The position numbers and the translations under genes were made by a program. This document shows, in pieces, positions 1 to 8,572 of a stretch of 64,000 bases of DNA. The stretch comes from JAHHUA01 sp036635475 (GTDB lineage Bacteria; Bacillota; Clostridia; Oscillospirales; Ruminococcaceae): the NCBI GenBank assembly GCA_036635475.1, contig JAVWQH010000001.1:1-64000 (forward strand). Reading direction: 5' to 3'. The notes under the pieces are model-generated. The model ran no database searches, was not told where the DNA came from, and worked only from the letters and a program-made list of their open reading frames with translations. Position 1 is the first letter of the stretch, and each line of letters begins with the position of its first letter.

Positions 1-142
1 TTTAAATGCTGTTTTAATTATATGATTAATAGTTTAATTTGTCAAAAAAAGTTTCCGTAAAAAATAAATGTTTATAATAAAATAGTCCTAAAATTATTAA
101 TCGTAAATAGTGATTTTAATTTTCTCTCCATTGCATATAAAA

Positions 143-169
143 ATCGGCACCGTTTTAAACGATACCGAT
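143..169 (-). terminator. Intrinsic terminator after the DMT transporter gene
   Basis: Read on the minus strand, ATCGGTATCG pairs with CGGTGCCGAT around an A/T loop and is followed by TTTTTATAT. It lies about 30 bases past the stop codon of the minus-strand transporter gene. The remaining sequence at positions 1-142 is AT-rich and I see nothing else in it. Confidence 0.75.
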
Positions 170-197
170 GTAAATTAACAATAATACTAAGTGGAAA

Positions 198-1142
198 TTA
201 TTGTTGGAGTTTATTCTTTTTTCTAAATCTATCTATTGGAATTTGAGCTGAGATTACAGAAACAAATACTAATGCGCAACCGAAAAATTCCTGCATTGTA
301 AGCGTTTCTCCCAGTATCAACCAACCCATTATAACAGCAAAAACAGATTCTAAACTAAGCAAAAGCGAGGCAATTGTTGGGTCGGTATGCTTTTGTCCGA
401 TAATTTGAAATGTATATCCCAAAGCAGTTGAAAGAACACCAACATATAAAAGAGGAACCCATGATGACAATATGCCTGAAATTGTTGGAGTTTCTTTGAC
501 AAACATCATAATACCGCTTAAAATTCCGGCAACAAAAAATTGCAAGCACGACATTTTAACACCGTCTACACGAGGAGAAAAATATCCCACAACAAGTATA
601 TGCAAAGAATAAAACATTGCGCTGATTAGTATATACAAATCGCCTTGTTGGATTGAAAGACTTTCTTTAAAGCAGAGTAGACCAAGTCCTGACATTGCGA
701 AAACAACACCAATCCAAATGTTTATTCCAACTTTTTTGCCCATAAAAAGTCCCAAAATTGGAACTATTACAATATATAATGTTGAAATAAAACCGGCATT
801 TGCAACAGATGTATCTGCAATACCAAGCTGTTGGAATGACATTCCTCCAAACATTGCCAGTCCACATAGAAGCCCGCCTAACAAAAGTTTTTTTGGACTT
901 TCGTGTTCGTGTTTTACAACTGCATTACCATTAGCTCGATTGATAAAATATATACAAATAACAAGACAAATTCCGCCTATTATACATCTCATTGTATTGA
1001 ATGTAAAAGGACCGATATAGTCCATACCAACACGTTGAGCAATGAAAGCTAATCCCCAGATTAATGCTGTTGTAAAGAGCATCACGTTGCCCATCATTTC
1101 TTGTCGTGCTATTTTGTGGTCTATTTCTTTTTGAGTGTCCAT
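198..1142 (-). CDS. DMT/EamA-family transporter (10-TM exporter)
   Basis: A 314-residue integral membrane protein of the drug/metabolite transporter superfamily, likely exporting a small metabolite; the substrate cannot be read from sequence. Two EamA repeats of about five helices each are visible, the first opening with LIWGLAFIAQR near residue 28. The C-terminus is short and basic. I chose the ATG at 1142 because AAGGAGG lies just upstream; an in-frame ATG 12 codons earlier has no ribosome binding site. It lies 71 bases downstream of the DUF1858 gene on the same strand and may be co-transcribed with it. Family call firm, function open. Confidence 0.85.
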   Translation of the reverse strand: MDTQKEIDHKIARQEMMGNVMLFTTALIWGLAFIAQRVGMDYIGPFTFNTMRCIIGGICLVICIYFINRANGNAVVKHEHESPKKLLLGGLLCGLAMFGGMSFQQLGIADTSVANAGFISTLYIVIVPILGLFMGKKVGINIWIGVVFAMSGLGLLCFKESLSIQQGDLYILISAMFYSLHILVVGYFSPRVDGVKMSCLQFFVAGILSGIMMFVKETPTISGILSSWVPLLYVGVLSTALGYTFQIIGQKHTDPTIASLLLSLESVFAVIMGWLILGETLTMQEFFGCALVFVSVISAQIPIDRFRKKNKLQQ

Positions 1143-1213
1143 TTTATCCTCCTTAAAATTAGTAATAAAATAAAACAAAATAAAGCTGAATTACAAATAG
1201 TTAATATTTTGTT

Positions 1214-1417
1214 TTATGCTTCAAAATGTGCATTAAGTTTTTGAACAAGGCTGTCAACGTCCGTACTATGCACTTGACAAGCCTCTTCAAGAGTTTCTCC
1301 TCTTGCACAGGGGCAGCCAACACATTCCATACCAATTTCAAAGAAGTATTTTGAAGTAGTACTATCTTTGTCTAAAATATCACCGACTAAAGTTTGTGAT
1401 GTTACTAAAAAAGTCAT
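1214..1417 (-). CDS. DUF1858 small redox-type protein
   Basis: A 67-residue protein of the DUF1858 family (the hybrid-cluster-protein-associated 'redox disulfide' domain, related to the N-terminus of the iron-sulfur repair protein ScdA/RIC). The signature C32-V-G-C35-P-C37 is visible, with a further cysteine at residue 47. Such proteins are cytosolic and thought to act in thiol or metal redox chemistry, but no reaction is established. The start at 1417 is chosen for the upstream AGGAGGTG; the reading frame extends further upstream without a ribosome binding site. It faces the divergent RpiR regulator across 160 bases. Confidence 0.8.
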   Translation of the reverse strand: MTFLVTSQTLVGDILDKDSTTSKYFFEIGMECVGCPCARGETLEEACQVHSTDVDSLVQKLNAHFEA

Positions 1418-1496
1418 ATTGCACCTCCTAAAATCAAATACAAACATTATAACAAATATTTTATTAAAATACAATTACTTAAATTCCCAATTGTTG

Positions 1497-1525
1497 TTGA
1501 TTTTTATTCAATTTTAGGTTATGAT
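1497..1525 (+). promoter_or_regulatory. Sigma-A-type promoter for the RpiR regulator
   Basis: TTGATT (1497-1502) and TATGAT (1520-1525) are separated by 17 bases, and the ATG of the RpiR-type gene follows about 50 bases later with GGGAGG in front. Confidence 0.6.
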
Positions 1526-1576
1526 ATAAGACAAGTTTAAGTTTGCGCAGTAAGCATAACATATTGGGAGGTTTCT

Positions 1577-2476
1577 ATGGACGTTTTAGATATAATTCAA
1601 GAAAGATACTCATACCTTAGTAAAACTCAAAAACAAATTGCAGATTATTTTTTAAATAATAGCGATACTGCCTGTTTTATGCCTCTTAAAGAAGTTGCAA
1701 CCGAAGCAAACACAACAGAGGTTACTGTTTTGTGTTTTTGTTCTAAGCTTGGTTTTGAAGGATTTATGGATTTCAAAAAGCAATTGCAACAAAATATTAA
1801 AATGCGTATGTCACCTAATGATAAAATTTCTTGCTCTCTTGACCAATTAGCCAACGAAACAAAGCCATATGAAGAAATAATTAATCGGGAGAAAAGCGCT
1901 CTCGAAAAAACATATCGTTATCTTGACTTTAACGCTTTTAATCGTATTATGGAAGAAATTAAAAATTCAAAACATATTTATATTATTTCACATGGTGCAA
2001 CCGAAATTGTTGCTAAGTTTTTAAACTACAGATTGCAACAAATCGGTTTTTCATCAAGTTTAATAGATGCGTCTTCAACAGGAAATATAATAAGTGCAAC
2101 TGCCAACCTAAACCATGAGCATTTGTTTTTTATTATAACTTTTCCTCGATATTCCAAAAATATTATTACATTTGCTGATTATATAAGTTCAATTGGCGGA
2201 AGAATAGTTTGCTTGACGGACAGCATTAATTCAACAGTTGCAAGAACTGCAATTGCTACTTTGACTTGCAATTCTGAGAGTAGTGTGTTCTATAATTCAT
2301 TGACATCAGCAGTTTCTATGGTGGAATTTCTGCTTTCAGCACTAGCTATTGAATGTTCTCACGAATTTTTGGGACATAGGCAAAAAGTTGAAAAGGCAAA
2401 AATTCTTCTTGAAGAGAGCAGAAAAAAAGTTGGAACAGATAATAATAATGATAACAGCTCAATAAAACTTCATTAA
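1577..2476 (+). CDS. MurR/RpiR-family transcriptional regulator
   Basis: A 299-residue cytosolic regulator. Residues 1-77 form the HTH_6 DNA-binding domain (the motif EVATEANTTEVTVLCFCSKL is typical), and about residues 115-245 form a SIS domain that normally binds a phosphosugar or similar ligand (IYIISHGATEIVAKFL). The length matches the family. It has its own promoter and GGGAGG site and is convergent with the minus-strand operon ending at 2536, separated from it by a shared terminator. Regulation of that operon or of the divergent DUF1858/DMT pair is possible but is only inferred from position. The ligand is unknown. Confidence 0.9.
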   Translation: MDVLDIIQERYSYLSKTQKQIADYFLNNSDTACFMPLKEVATEANTTEVTVLCFCSKLGFEGFMDFKKQLQQNIKMRMSPNDKISCSLDQLANETKPYEEIINREKSALEKTYRYLDFNAFNRIMEEIKNSKHIYIISHGATEIVAKFLNYRLQQIGFSSSLIDASSTGNIISATANLNHEHLFFIITFPRYSKNIITFADYISSIGGRIVCLTDSINSTVARTAIATLTCNSESSVFYNSLTSAVSMVEFLLSALAIECSHEFLGHRQKVEKAKILLEESRKKVGTDNNNDNSSIKLH

Positions 2477-2493
2477 TTTTTAAATAAAAGTTA

Positions 2494-2527
2494 AACCTCA
2501 TAGCATTTTTTGCTATGAGGTTTTTTG
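2494..2527. terminator. Bidirectional intrinsic terminator
   Basis: AACCTCATAGCA and TGCTATGAGGTT form a perfect 12-bp stem around TTTTT, followed by TTTTTTG on the plus strand; the minus strand also has a T-rich tail. It sits between the convergent RpiR and dehydrogenase genes and can serve both. Confidence 0.9.
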
Positions 2528-2535
2528 TTATGATA

Positions 2536-3441
2536 TTATTTAGTTAGAAGAAAATTGTTGATATTTTCAAAAACGCCATTGGTAAGTCTTTCAAATGATT
2601 GAATTGTACAGCCTGAACTAATATTTCCAACGCAGCGAACATTTTTAAACTGCAATAATTCCTCATTTCCAATTGCTGATGGACAGTCACCAAAGAAATA
2701 ATGTTCGTCACTTTCCAACAGCCAATTTTTAAGTGCAGAAATGTTATGAGAGGGGGCAATTGATGTGTTGAAAATCAGCTTTTTGCCTTTCATAAGTTTG
2801 AATTGTTCTTCCTCCAACAGCACAACATTTTTGTTCAAACAACAAAAAATAACGTCAGATTGTTTTAATAAATCATCAAGTGGGAGATATTTCATACCCT
2901 TTTTCTCTTTTTCGGGTTTTGCATTTCTCGCAAAATAGCTTATATTTCCGCCTAAAGTTTGAAGTGCATCAGCAATTAAACCTCCTGTTGCACCAATACC
3001 GAGCATACCAATTTTAAGCCCTGAAATTTCTCGTGGGGAATTGTCCAGCATAATATCTCCAAAGCCATGCAAAACCGAACAAAGCTCATAAAGAACATAC
3101 TCAACAACACCATTATCTCCATAATCGTTGACACCTGTTACTATAATATTATTTTTCTTAGCATATTTTATATCAACGCTTGCACTTTCTTCGGAATAAA
3201 GGCTGCAACACATTCCAACATATTTTAAATTTTGACATTTACTCATAGCCTCCCCTGATAAAGTTGAGGTATAGCTTATTAATACGGCATCACAATCGCC
3301 AATTCTTTTTGCAATTTCATCAGAATTTGAAGGGATTGTGTCATATAATATAACTTCATCTGCATATTTTCCCAAAGAATTAAGACCGTCTTTAGTGATG
3401 TTAATAGGCTCAATTACAACTAGTTTTTTAAATTTATTCAT
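2536..3441 (-). CDS. 2-hydroxyacid dehydrogenase-like NAD-binding protein, atypical active site
   Basis: A 301-residue protein with the D-isomer-specific 2-hydroxyacid dehydrogenase fold. The Rossmann motif GMLGIGATGG is near residue 145. The family's catalytic Arg normally lies in a motif of the type N-x-x-R-G; here the segment reads NTSIAPSHN, without the arginine, and the preceding substrate-binding stretch is rich in Cys and Ser (VGMCCSLYSEESASVD). It may therefore bind NAD(P) without acting as a classical dehydrogenase. It is the last gene of a minus-strand run behind two chromate-transporter halves, with a gap of 13 bases, and ends at a strong terminator. Fold call good, function uncertain. 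Confidence 0.75.
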   Translation of the reverse strand: MNKFKKLVVIEPINITKDGLNSLGKYADEVILYDTIPSNSDEIAKRIGDCDAVLISYTSTLSGEAMSKCQNLKYVGMCCSLYSEESASVDIKYAKKNNIIVTGVNDYGDNGVVEYVLYELCSVLHGFGDIMLDNSPREISGLKIGMLGIGATGGLIADALQTLGGNISYFARNAKPEKEKKGMKYLPLDDLLKQSDVIFCCLNKNVVLLEEEQFKLMKGKKLIFNTSIAPSHNISALKNWLLESDEHYFFGDCPSAIGNEELLQFKNVRCVGNISSGCTIQSFERLTNGVFENINNFLLTK

Positions 3442-3454
3442 TTATTTTACCTCT

Positions 3455-4021
3455 TTATTGAAATTTGAATACAATTCCCACAACAGCCGAAATAACTATG
3501 AAAAAAATCGGGTGCAGTTTTAATTTGGAAATTGCAAAGAATAATATTACTGCGAATATAATAGCCTTGAAGTTGAACAAGTCAGCAATCAGACCTGTTT
3601 TGTTAAACAAATCAAGAGTTAAAAGTGATATTTTAAGAACGCCACAGCCTGCAACTGCTATAAGTGCGGTTGAAGCAGGACGCAATCCGTAAAAAACATT
3701 TGTAACAATTGAGTTGCTTTTGAATTTATTGAGGATTGTTGCAATTATTAATATGATTATTATGGAGGGTGTGATTAGACCAATGCTTGCTATAATAGCG
3801 CCTAAAATCCCGCCAGTGGTGTAGCCAACATATGTTGCCATATTAATCCCGATTGGTCCGGGAGTGGATTCAGAAATAGCAATCATATTTGCAAGGTCAG
3901 CTTGAGTAAACCAACCTGTTGTTTCAGCCATTTCCGATAAAAAAGGAAGGGTTGCAAGTCCGCCGCCAATGGCAAAAAGTCCTGTTTTTGCAAATTCAAA
4001 AAACAATCTTAAATATATCAT
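3455..4021 (-). CDS. chrA: Chromate transporter family (CHR) half-protein
   Basis: A 188-residue membrane protein with a single CHR domain (motifs GGGLATLPF near residue 20 and STPGPIGINMATYVGY near residue 52). Short-chain CHR proteins work as pairs of separate N- and C-terminal-type halves. The partner lies immediately upstream, three bases away, so the two probably form one transporter in the cytoplasmic membrane. CHR proteins are named for chromate export, but most in anaerobes have no tested substrate. Here the pair is followed by an NAD-binding protein, which suggests an organic anion or other metabolite as a possibility; that is inference. Confidence 0.88.
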   Translation of the reverse strand: MIYLRLFFEFAKTGLFAIGGGLATLPFLSEMAETTGWFTQADLANMIAISESTPGPIGINMATYVGYTTGGILGAIIASIGLITPSIIIILIIATILNKFKSNSIVTNVFYGLRPASTALIAVAGCGVLKISLLTLDLFNKTGLIADLFNFKAIIFAVILFFAISKLKLHPIFFIVISAVVGIVFKFQ

Positions 4022-4024
4022 AAA

Positions 4025-4588
4025 CTATTCGCCGACTTTCTTTTTTGTTTCATATTTCCCAACAAAATACTTGATTATAACTCCAACTGCCCCAGCCATA
4101 ATAACAAAAATTACAGGAGATATATCTGTGAATATTGAAACAAAAAATATTACAAGAAATATCCCTAGGGTGTATTTGTCAATAACGGTTGTTTTAAAAA
4201 GCTTCATTATTGTTGTTATAATTAAAATGCTTACGCAAACTCTAATCCCTGCAAAAGCCTGTTGAACCCACACAATTTCCGAAAAATTGTTTATAAAAGC
4301 AGCTATAATTGAAATTATTATTATTGATGGAAAGGCAACTCCAAGGGTTGCGACAATACCGCCTAAAATGCCCTTTTGCTTTTGACCGATAAAGGTAGCT
4401 GTATTGACAGCAATAACTCCGGGTGTACATTGACCAATTGCAAAATAGTCTGTTAATTCCTCATTTGTAGCCCAATTTCTCTTTTCAACTATTTCTTTTT
4501 GCAAAATAGGGAGCATAGCATATCCGCCGCCAAATGTAAATCCGCCAATTTTTGAAAATACAAGAAACAGTTCAAGATACTTGTCCAT
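4025..4588 (-). CDS. chrA: Chromate transporter family (CHR) half-protein
   Basis: A 187-residue CHR-domain membrane protein, first of a tandem short-chain pair. The motifs GGGYAMLPI (about residue 20) and CTPGVIAVNTATFIGQ (about residue 53) match those of the downstream half. The start at 4588 has a GAAGGGA site upstream. It heads the second part of a minus-strand run; a hairpin lies between it and the C26 amidohydrolase gene upstream, so transcription may be partly separated. The substrate is not deducible. Confidence 0.88.
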   Translation of the reverse strand: MDKYLELFLVFSKIGGFTFGGGYAMLPILQKEIVEKRNWATNEELTDYFAIGQCTPGVIAVNTATFIGQKQKGILGGIVATLGVAFPSIIIISIIAAFINNFSEIVWVQQAFAGIRVCVSILIITTIMKLFKTTVIDKYTLGIFLVIFFVSIFTDISPVIFVIMAGAVGVIIKYFVGKYETKKKVGE

Positions 4589-4649
4589 TCAAACATTCCC
4601 TTCAGATAATTAATGGAGTAATTCTAACACGATTATACGCAAAAATCAA

Positions 4650-4690
4650 ATATAAGCTGCGATATCTTTTAATATTATCACAGCTTATAT
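4650..4690 (-). terminator. Hairpin after the C26 amidohydrolase gene
   Basis: ATATAAGCTG and CAGCTTATAT form a 10-bp stem with a long AT-rich loop. In the minus direction it is followed by TTGATTTTTG, a weak U-tract. It could terminate or attenuate transcription before the chromate-transporter pair. Confidence 0.5.
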
Positions 4691-4707
4691 AATTATTTTG
4701 TAAAATT

Positions 4708-5451
4708 TCAGATTGCTCTATTGATAAATTCGCTGAAAATTGATTGTTGGCTGTCAAAGTCAGTCAAAGATTCAGGGTGCCACTGAAGACCCAGTGCAAA
4801 TCGCTCAGTCATATTTTTGTATTCAATCGCTTCGATTACATCATCTTCAGATTTTGCGGTTACAATGAAGTTTTCGGCAACATCTTTCACTGCTTGATGA
4901 TGATAGGAATTTACACCGATTTCAGAAGTTTTAAATAGCGAATGTAAAAAACTATTATTAGCCAAAACGGCTTGATGAGATGGAATATAACGTGGATAGG
5001 CATCAATACAGTGGTTGTCAAATCCACATTCCTCTAAATCTTGATATAACGTGCCATTGCCGACAACATTCATCACTTGCATACCTCGACAAATTCCAAG
5101 CAAAGGTTTAGCAGTTTTGTATAATATGTAGTTGGCAATAAACAAATCTTGCTTATCTCTGTCGTTGGAAATTGTGCCAAGTTTTGATGATGGACGTTCG
5201 CCAAAATGATGAGAACCAATGTCGCCGCCACCTGTTAGAATAACGCCATCAACTCTTTCAAGAATATCCAAAAGAGTTTTATTATCGCTATAAATGGGAA
5301 TAATAATTGGTATTCCACCTGCTTTTTCAATCGCTTTTATGTAGTTATCCGACAATTGATTAAATTCCTGTGGCATATGGGGCGTTGAAACTGAGGAAAG
5401 ACTACTTTCAACAATTCCAAAATTGCAAGTTAATCCGATTAATGGTTTCAT
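4708..5451 (-). CDS. Peptidase C26 / gamma-glutamyl-gamma-aminobutyrate hydrolase-like amidohydrolase
   Basis: A 247-residue class-I glutamine-amidotransferase-fold hydrolase of the PuuD type, which cleaves gamma-glutamyl amide bonds. The nucleophile elbow LGICRGMQ (about residue 110) and the His/Glu pair in LQWHPESL (about residue 222) are present, so it looks catalytically complete. GGGDIGSHHFGE near residue 70 is also typical. The ATG at 5451 is preferred because AAGGAG sits eight bases upstream; a GTG three codons earlier overlaps that site. It follows two nitrilase-fold genes by 47 bases. The true substrate in this operon is unknown. Confidence 0.88.
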   Translation of the reverse strand: MKPLIGLTCNFGIVESSLSSVSTPHMPQEFNQLSDNYIKAIEKAGGIPIIIPIYSDNKTLLDILERVDGVILTGGGDIGSHHFGERPSSKLGTISNDRDKQDLFIANYILYKTAKPLLGICRGMQVMNVVGNGTLYQDLEECGFDNHCIDAYPRYIPSHQAVLANNSFLHSLFKTSEIGVNSYHHQAVKDVAENFIVTAKSEDDVIEAIEYKNMTERFALGLQWHPESLTDFDSQQSIFSEFINRAI

Positions 5452-5498
5452 CAAAAACACTCCTTTTTAAAAATACAAATAAATTATGGCTGATATAA

Positions 5499-6515
5499 TC
5501 AATCAAAATAAACGCAATGATTGTAATTTTTGTAAAAATATTGGTTTCTGTCACTTGCATAAGGGTCAAATTTATTGTTTAGTTTGTCAAAATTTAATAG
5601 GTATGTAATGGTTTTGTGTTCGTCAGAGGAAGACAAAAGTCCCATTTGATTTTTGGTTAAAACAGCGGGGGCAATAAAACTGCATTGGGTGTTAATCAAT
5701 TCTAATTCATAGCTGCTTTCTATTCCATATAAATTTTGTTCTTCACATCTCCAAATTAAGGCTTCGTGACATTTTGACTGTATTTTTGAATTTCTTGAAA
5801 TTTGAGATGAAAAAATCATATTAGCACCTAAATTTTTTGCAATTTTCGCAGTTTCAAAGAAAAAACAATCATAATCATTCAAAATCGTTAGATTTCCGAC
5901 ACAAGTTTCAATGATGTTAATTTGAGTTCCAACGCTTAATCCAAGACGTTTTTCATATTCGCTTAAAAATAATTTGTCCTGTGTTCCAATTATTTCTCCG
6001 TTTTCATCAAATACAAAGCTGCGATTGTAATATTCTCCGTTTTCCATAACAAAAACAGAACCTGCCACAATCACCATATTATATGACTTTGCAAATGTTC
6101 TGAAAACATTGATATATAGCTCATATGACCATTGTCCAAGGCTATGAATATATTGATTAAAATATTCATCTAAATTAGGTAAATCAAAAGTTGAAAGTCT
6201 TTCTAAAACTTTGTCGCCTCCGATTGTTATTGGCAATGGTAATAGACTGCAAAGCTCAGGAAAAGCAATTAATGCACAATGATTTTCCTTAGCTGTTTTC
6301 ATATAGCTATCAATATATGCAATATAGGATTTTATTGAATTGAATGGCTGCTTTTTTAGTTTGACTGTTGATATACGGATACGATGATGGTCTTTTGCAT
6401 TTTGAGGTCCTTCAGATGGCTTTATTTCAAGCATTTCAATTTCGTTAATAGCATTTTTTATGTTAGCGCTTAAAGGAGCGGCAAGTGATGCAAATTTCAG
6501 TTTAAAATCAGACAT
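5499..6515 (-). CDS. Nitrilase-superfamily protein lacking the catalytic cysteine
   Basis: A 338-residue carbon-nitrogen-hydrolase-fold protein. Two members of the Glu-Lys-Cys triad are in place: E87 in AFPEL and K181 in TQDKLFL. The position of the cysteine (consensus C-Y-D-x-x-F-P-E) reads D214-Y-D-C-F-F-F-E221, so an aspartate replaces the nucleophile; C217 is nearby but three positions off. The protein is probably a non-hydrolytic or altered member. It starts two bases after the stop of a second, even more degenerate nitrilase-fold gene, so the two were probably co-expressed and may form a complex. The N-terminal region of about 60 residues is longer than usual. Confidence 0.8.
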   Translation of the reverse strand: MSDFKLKFASLAAPLSANIKNAINEIEMLEIKPSEGPQNAKDHHRIRISTVKLKKQPFNSIKSYIAYIDSYMKTAKENHCALIAFPELCSLLPLPITIGGDKVLERLSTFDLPNLDEYFNQYIHSLGQWSYELYINVFRTFAKSYNMVIVAGSVFVMENGEYYNRSFVFDENGEIIGTQDKLFLSEYEKRLGLSVGTQINIIETCVGNLTILNDYDCFFFETAKIAKNLGANMIFSSQISRNSKIQSKCHEALIWRCEEQNLYGIESSYELELINTQCSFIAPAVLTKNQMGLLSSSDEHKTITYLLNFDKLNNKFDPYASDRNQYFYKNYNHCVYFD

Positions 6516-6517
6516 AG

Positions 6518-7216
6518 TTATCTCTCCAAAACGTCTATATATTTTTGAAACAGCTTCTTATTTGATAAAAATATTGAATGGATATTTTCTTTTTTCAGCA
6601 AGTCAAAATCAATGTAGAATTTTTTATCAAATTGAGGTGGGTAATTTGTATCTCTAATACAATTGTTCTGGAAAGGTGTAACAAATCTTGCACCTTCTTC
6701 AGTTACATCAATAATATAAAGCCCATTAGATGCTGCCATATTTTCACTGCCGATACAAGCTCTATAAGGCATATCATTTATCATTTCCATATATCTTGAG
6801 GCGATGATTACATCAGCTCCAAGATGAGAGGCAGTTCTTGCAAATTCGCAATGAAATATATCAGCATCAACTGCGAGAGCAAAATTGCCGATAGGAGTTT
6901 TGAAAATTGAAAGTTCATTATAAGAATTGATTTTTCCACGATAAGCTAAATTAAGATGAGTTGCTCCTTGACTGCCGATAATTTCGCCATCAGGAGAAAT
7001 CATACATTGCATTAAGTAATCATCTTTGATAAATCTGCAAGGAACAGTGTAGACCTTATATTTTTTTGCGTACTTAATAGATTTATATATATGTTCAAAA
7101 GCTGAGTTATCCTGATAATATGGTGTATTATCAGAAAATACAACTAAATTAACATTGTATGTAGGTGGGGAAAATGGCTTAACTACAGTTATTATTGTTT
7201 TGTTTTCGCTGCTCAA
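6518..7216 (-). CDS. Degenerate nitrilase-superfamily protein, all triad residues replaced
   Basis: A 232-residue protein that aligns with its downstream neighbour and with nitrilases. The consensus C-Y-D-x-x-F-P-E appears as D117-A-D-I-F-H-C-E124, the lysine position is A85 (SQGATHL), and the usual F-P-E near the N-terminus reads FSDN. All three catalytic positions are therefore changed. I chose the TTG at 7216 because AGGAGG lies at good spacing before it; the frame is open upstream to an ATG at 7285, but that stretch lies in the leader and overlaps the promoter. It is the first gene of the minus-strand run ending at 2536. Role unknown; a scaffolding or ligand-binding part is possible. Confidence 0.72.
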   Translation of the reverse strand: MSSENKTIITVVKPFSPPTYNVNLVVFSDNTPYYQDNSAFEHIYKSIKYAKKYKVYTVPCRFIKDDYLMQCMISPDGEIIGSQGATHLNLAYRGKINSYNELSIFKTPIGNFALAVDADIFHCEFARTASHLGADVIIASRYMEMINDMPYRACIGSENMAASNGLYIIDVTEEGARFVTPFQNNCIRDTNYPPQFDKKFYIDFDLLKKENIHSIFLSNKKLFQKYIDVLER

Positions 7217-7265
7217 GCTTGGTCCTCCTATAAATTTTTTTTTAATTAGTTGAATATTAATTAAT

Positions 7266-7295
7266 ATTATACTACAATGTGTCATAACAATACAA
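7266..7295 (-). promoter_or_regulatory. Promoter for the nitrilase-like operon
   Basis: On the minus strand TTGTAT (7295-7290) and TATAAT (7271-7266) are 18 bases apart, about 50 bases before the TTG start at 7216. Confidence 0.5.
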
Positions 7296-7313
7296 TGCTA
7301 TTAAAAAACATAG

Positions 7314-7342
7314 TTGAAATAATTTGATAAATGATGTACTAT
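7314..7342 (+). promoter_or_regulatory. Promoter for the unknown gene at 7378
   Basis: TTGAAA (7314-7319) and TACTAT (7337-7342) are spaced by 17 bases, divergent from the nitrilase-like operon promoter. Confidence 0.45.
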
Positions 7343-7377
7343 TATGTTGATAATGTATAGATTTTTGGAAGGAATAG

Positions 7378-8451
7378 ATGAAAATGATTGGCAATTTTTT
7401 TATACAGCCACTGGATATAACATATAATAAATATGAAAAATATATTTATGTTGCTGTTGAAGGCAATAGAGTTTATAAGGAGTTTTATGCAGCCATTGAT
7501 ACAGCTATTGACGGACGGGTTAAAATAATGGTTCTTGCAATTTGCAAGGACGGAAAAATTGTAACATATATTAACAATGCTGAGGATTACGATAAATTAA
7601 TGGAACAGTCAAGGTCAAAGTTGGTTTACTTTACGCCGATTAAGCTTTTGACAAGAGATGGCAAAAATATGGCATTTTTAGATCTTTTCTTCAGAACCCA
7701 TTACAATGAAAAAATAGAAATAAAATTATACTGCATTAAAAAACTATACCACAAAAAGCCTTCAATCAGAAAAAGAGAAAGCTATTTTAACCAAAGTAAA
7801 AGTACAGTTTTTTATTCCAGCAAAATTATCAGAACATCAAGTAAAAGCAGCGTTACAATTATGGGAAGAGATTATTCAATTCAAAAGGTCATCAATCTTC
7901 CTTTTTATAATGAACTACAAATGCTCTATGTTCAAGATTTGGGCGTTATAAATATATACAATAAAATAAGGGAATTCAAAATTATTTCTCAACCTGAACT
8001 AATATGTGTTGGGTCAAAATTTGTTTATGAATGTAATGGAAGTCAAGTTGTATATACTGTGGAAAAAATGGACGATGATTTAGTTTTTATATCAAGCGCA
8101 AAGGACAAAATTGTTGCAAAAAATATCGACAGGGGATTGGCGATTATCAAAGTTTTTGTAACAATGCACCCCGAAGCCCCCGAACTAACATTCAATCCGC
8201 CTTTGAGCATTATTCCCAATTCGGAAGTGGATATTTCAAAACATAAAGTTGCACTAACTATGGGTACAAGCACAATAATGGGTGATTTAACATATACAGG
8301 AAATGGCGAAAAAGGCTTTGTTATAAAGCTTGTTTGTGATAAAATTGGTTGGACAGATGAAGAACCATTAGTAACAGCAGTTGTTTTCTCAGATGATGGA
8401 TTTAAAATAACAACAGGTATAATCGAAAACGATGTTCCTGAAGAAATCTAA
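7378..8451 (+). CDS. Protein of unknown function, 357 residues
   Basis: I do not recognise this gene. It encodes a soluble-looking protein without signal peptide or membrane segment. A very basic patch lies near residues 118-155 (many Lys/Arg, including KKLYHKKPSIRKR), and the C-terminal half looks beta-rich (VVYTVEKMDDDLVFIS, GWTDEEPLVTAVVFSDDG). GGAAGG precedes the ATG, so it is likely expressed. It is divergent from the nitrilase-like operon and shares a 161-base promoter region with it, so a functional link is possible but unproven. The basic patch could bind nucleic acid or an acidic partner. Confidence 0.65.
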   Translation: MKMIGNFFIQPLDITYNKYEKYIYVAVEGNRVYKEFYAAIDTAIDGRVKIMVLAICKDGKIVTYINNAEDYDKLMEQSRSKLVYFTPIKLLTRDGKNMAFLDLFFRTHYNEKIEIKLYCIKKLYHKKPSIRKRESYFNQSKSTVFYSSKIIRTSSKSSVTIMGRDYSIQKVINLPFYNELQMLYVQDLGVINIYNKIREFKIISQPELICVGSKFVYECNGSQVVYTVEKMDDDLVFISSAKDKIVAKNIDRGLAIIKVFVTMHPEAPELTFNPPLSIIPNSEVDISKHKVALTMGTSTIMGDLTYTGNGEKGFVIKLVCDKIGWTDEEPLVTAVVFSDDGFKITTGIIENDVPEEI

Positions 8452-8572
8452 AGCACATACATAAAATTTAATTGTACCTATGCTTTTCAAGGTTTGGATA
8501 ACAATTAAAAATCTAAAATATTAAACAATATTATTGAAAATTCATAATATGCAGCAGATAGGTGATTATAGT

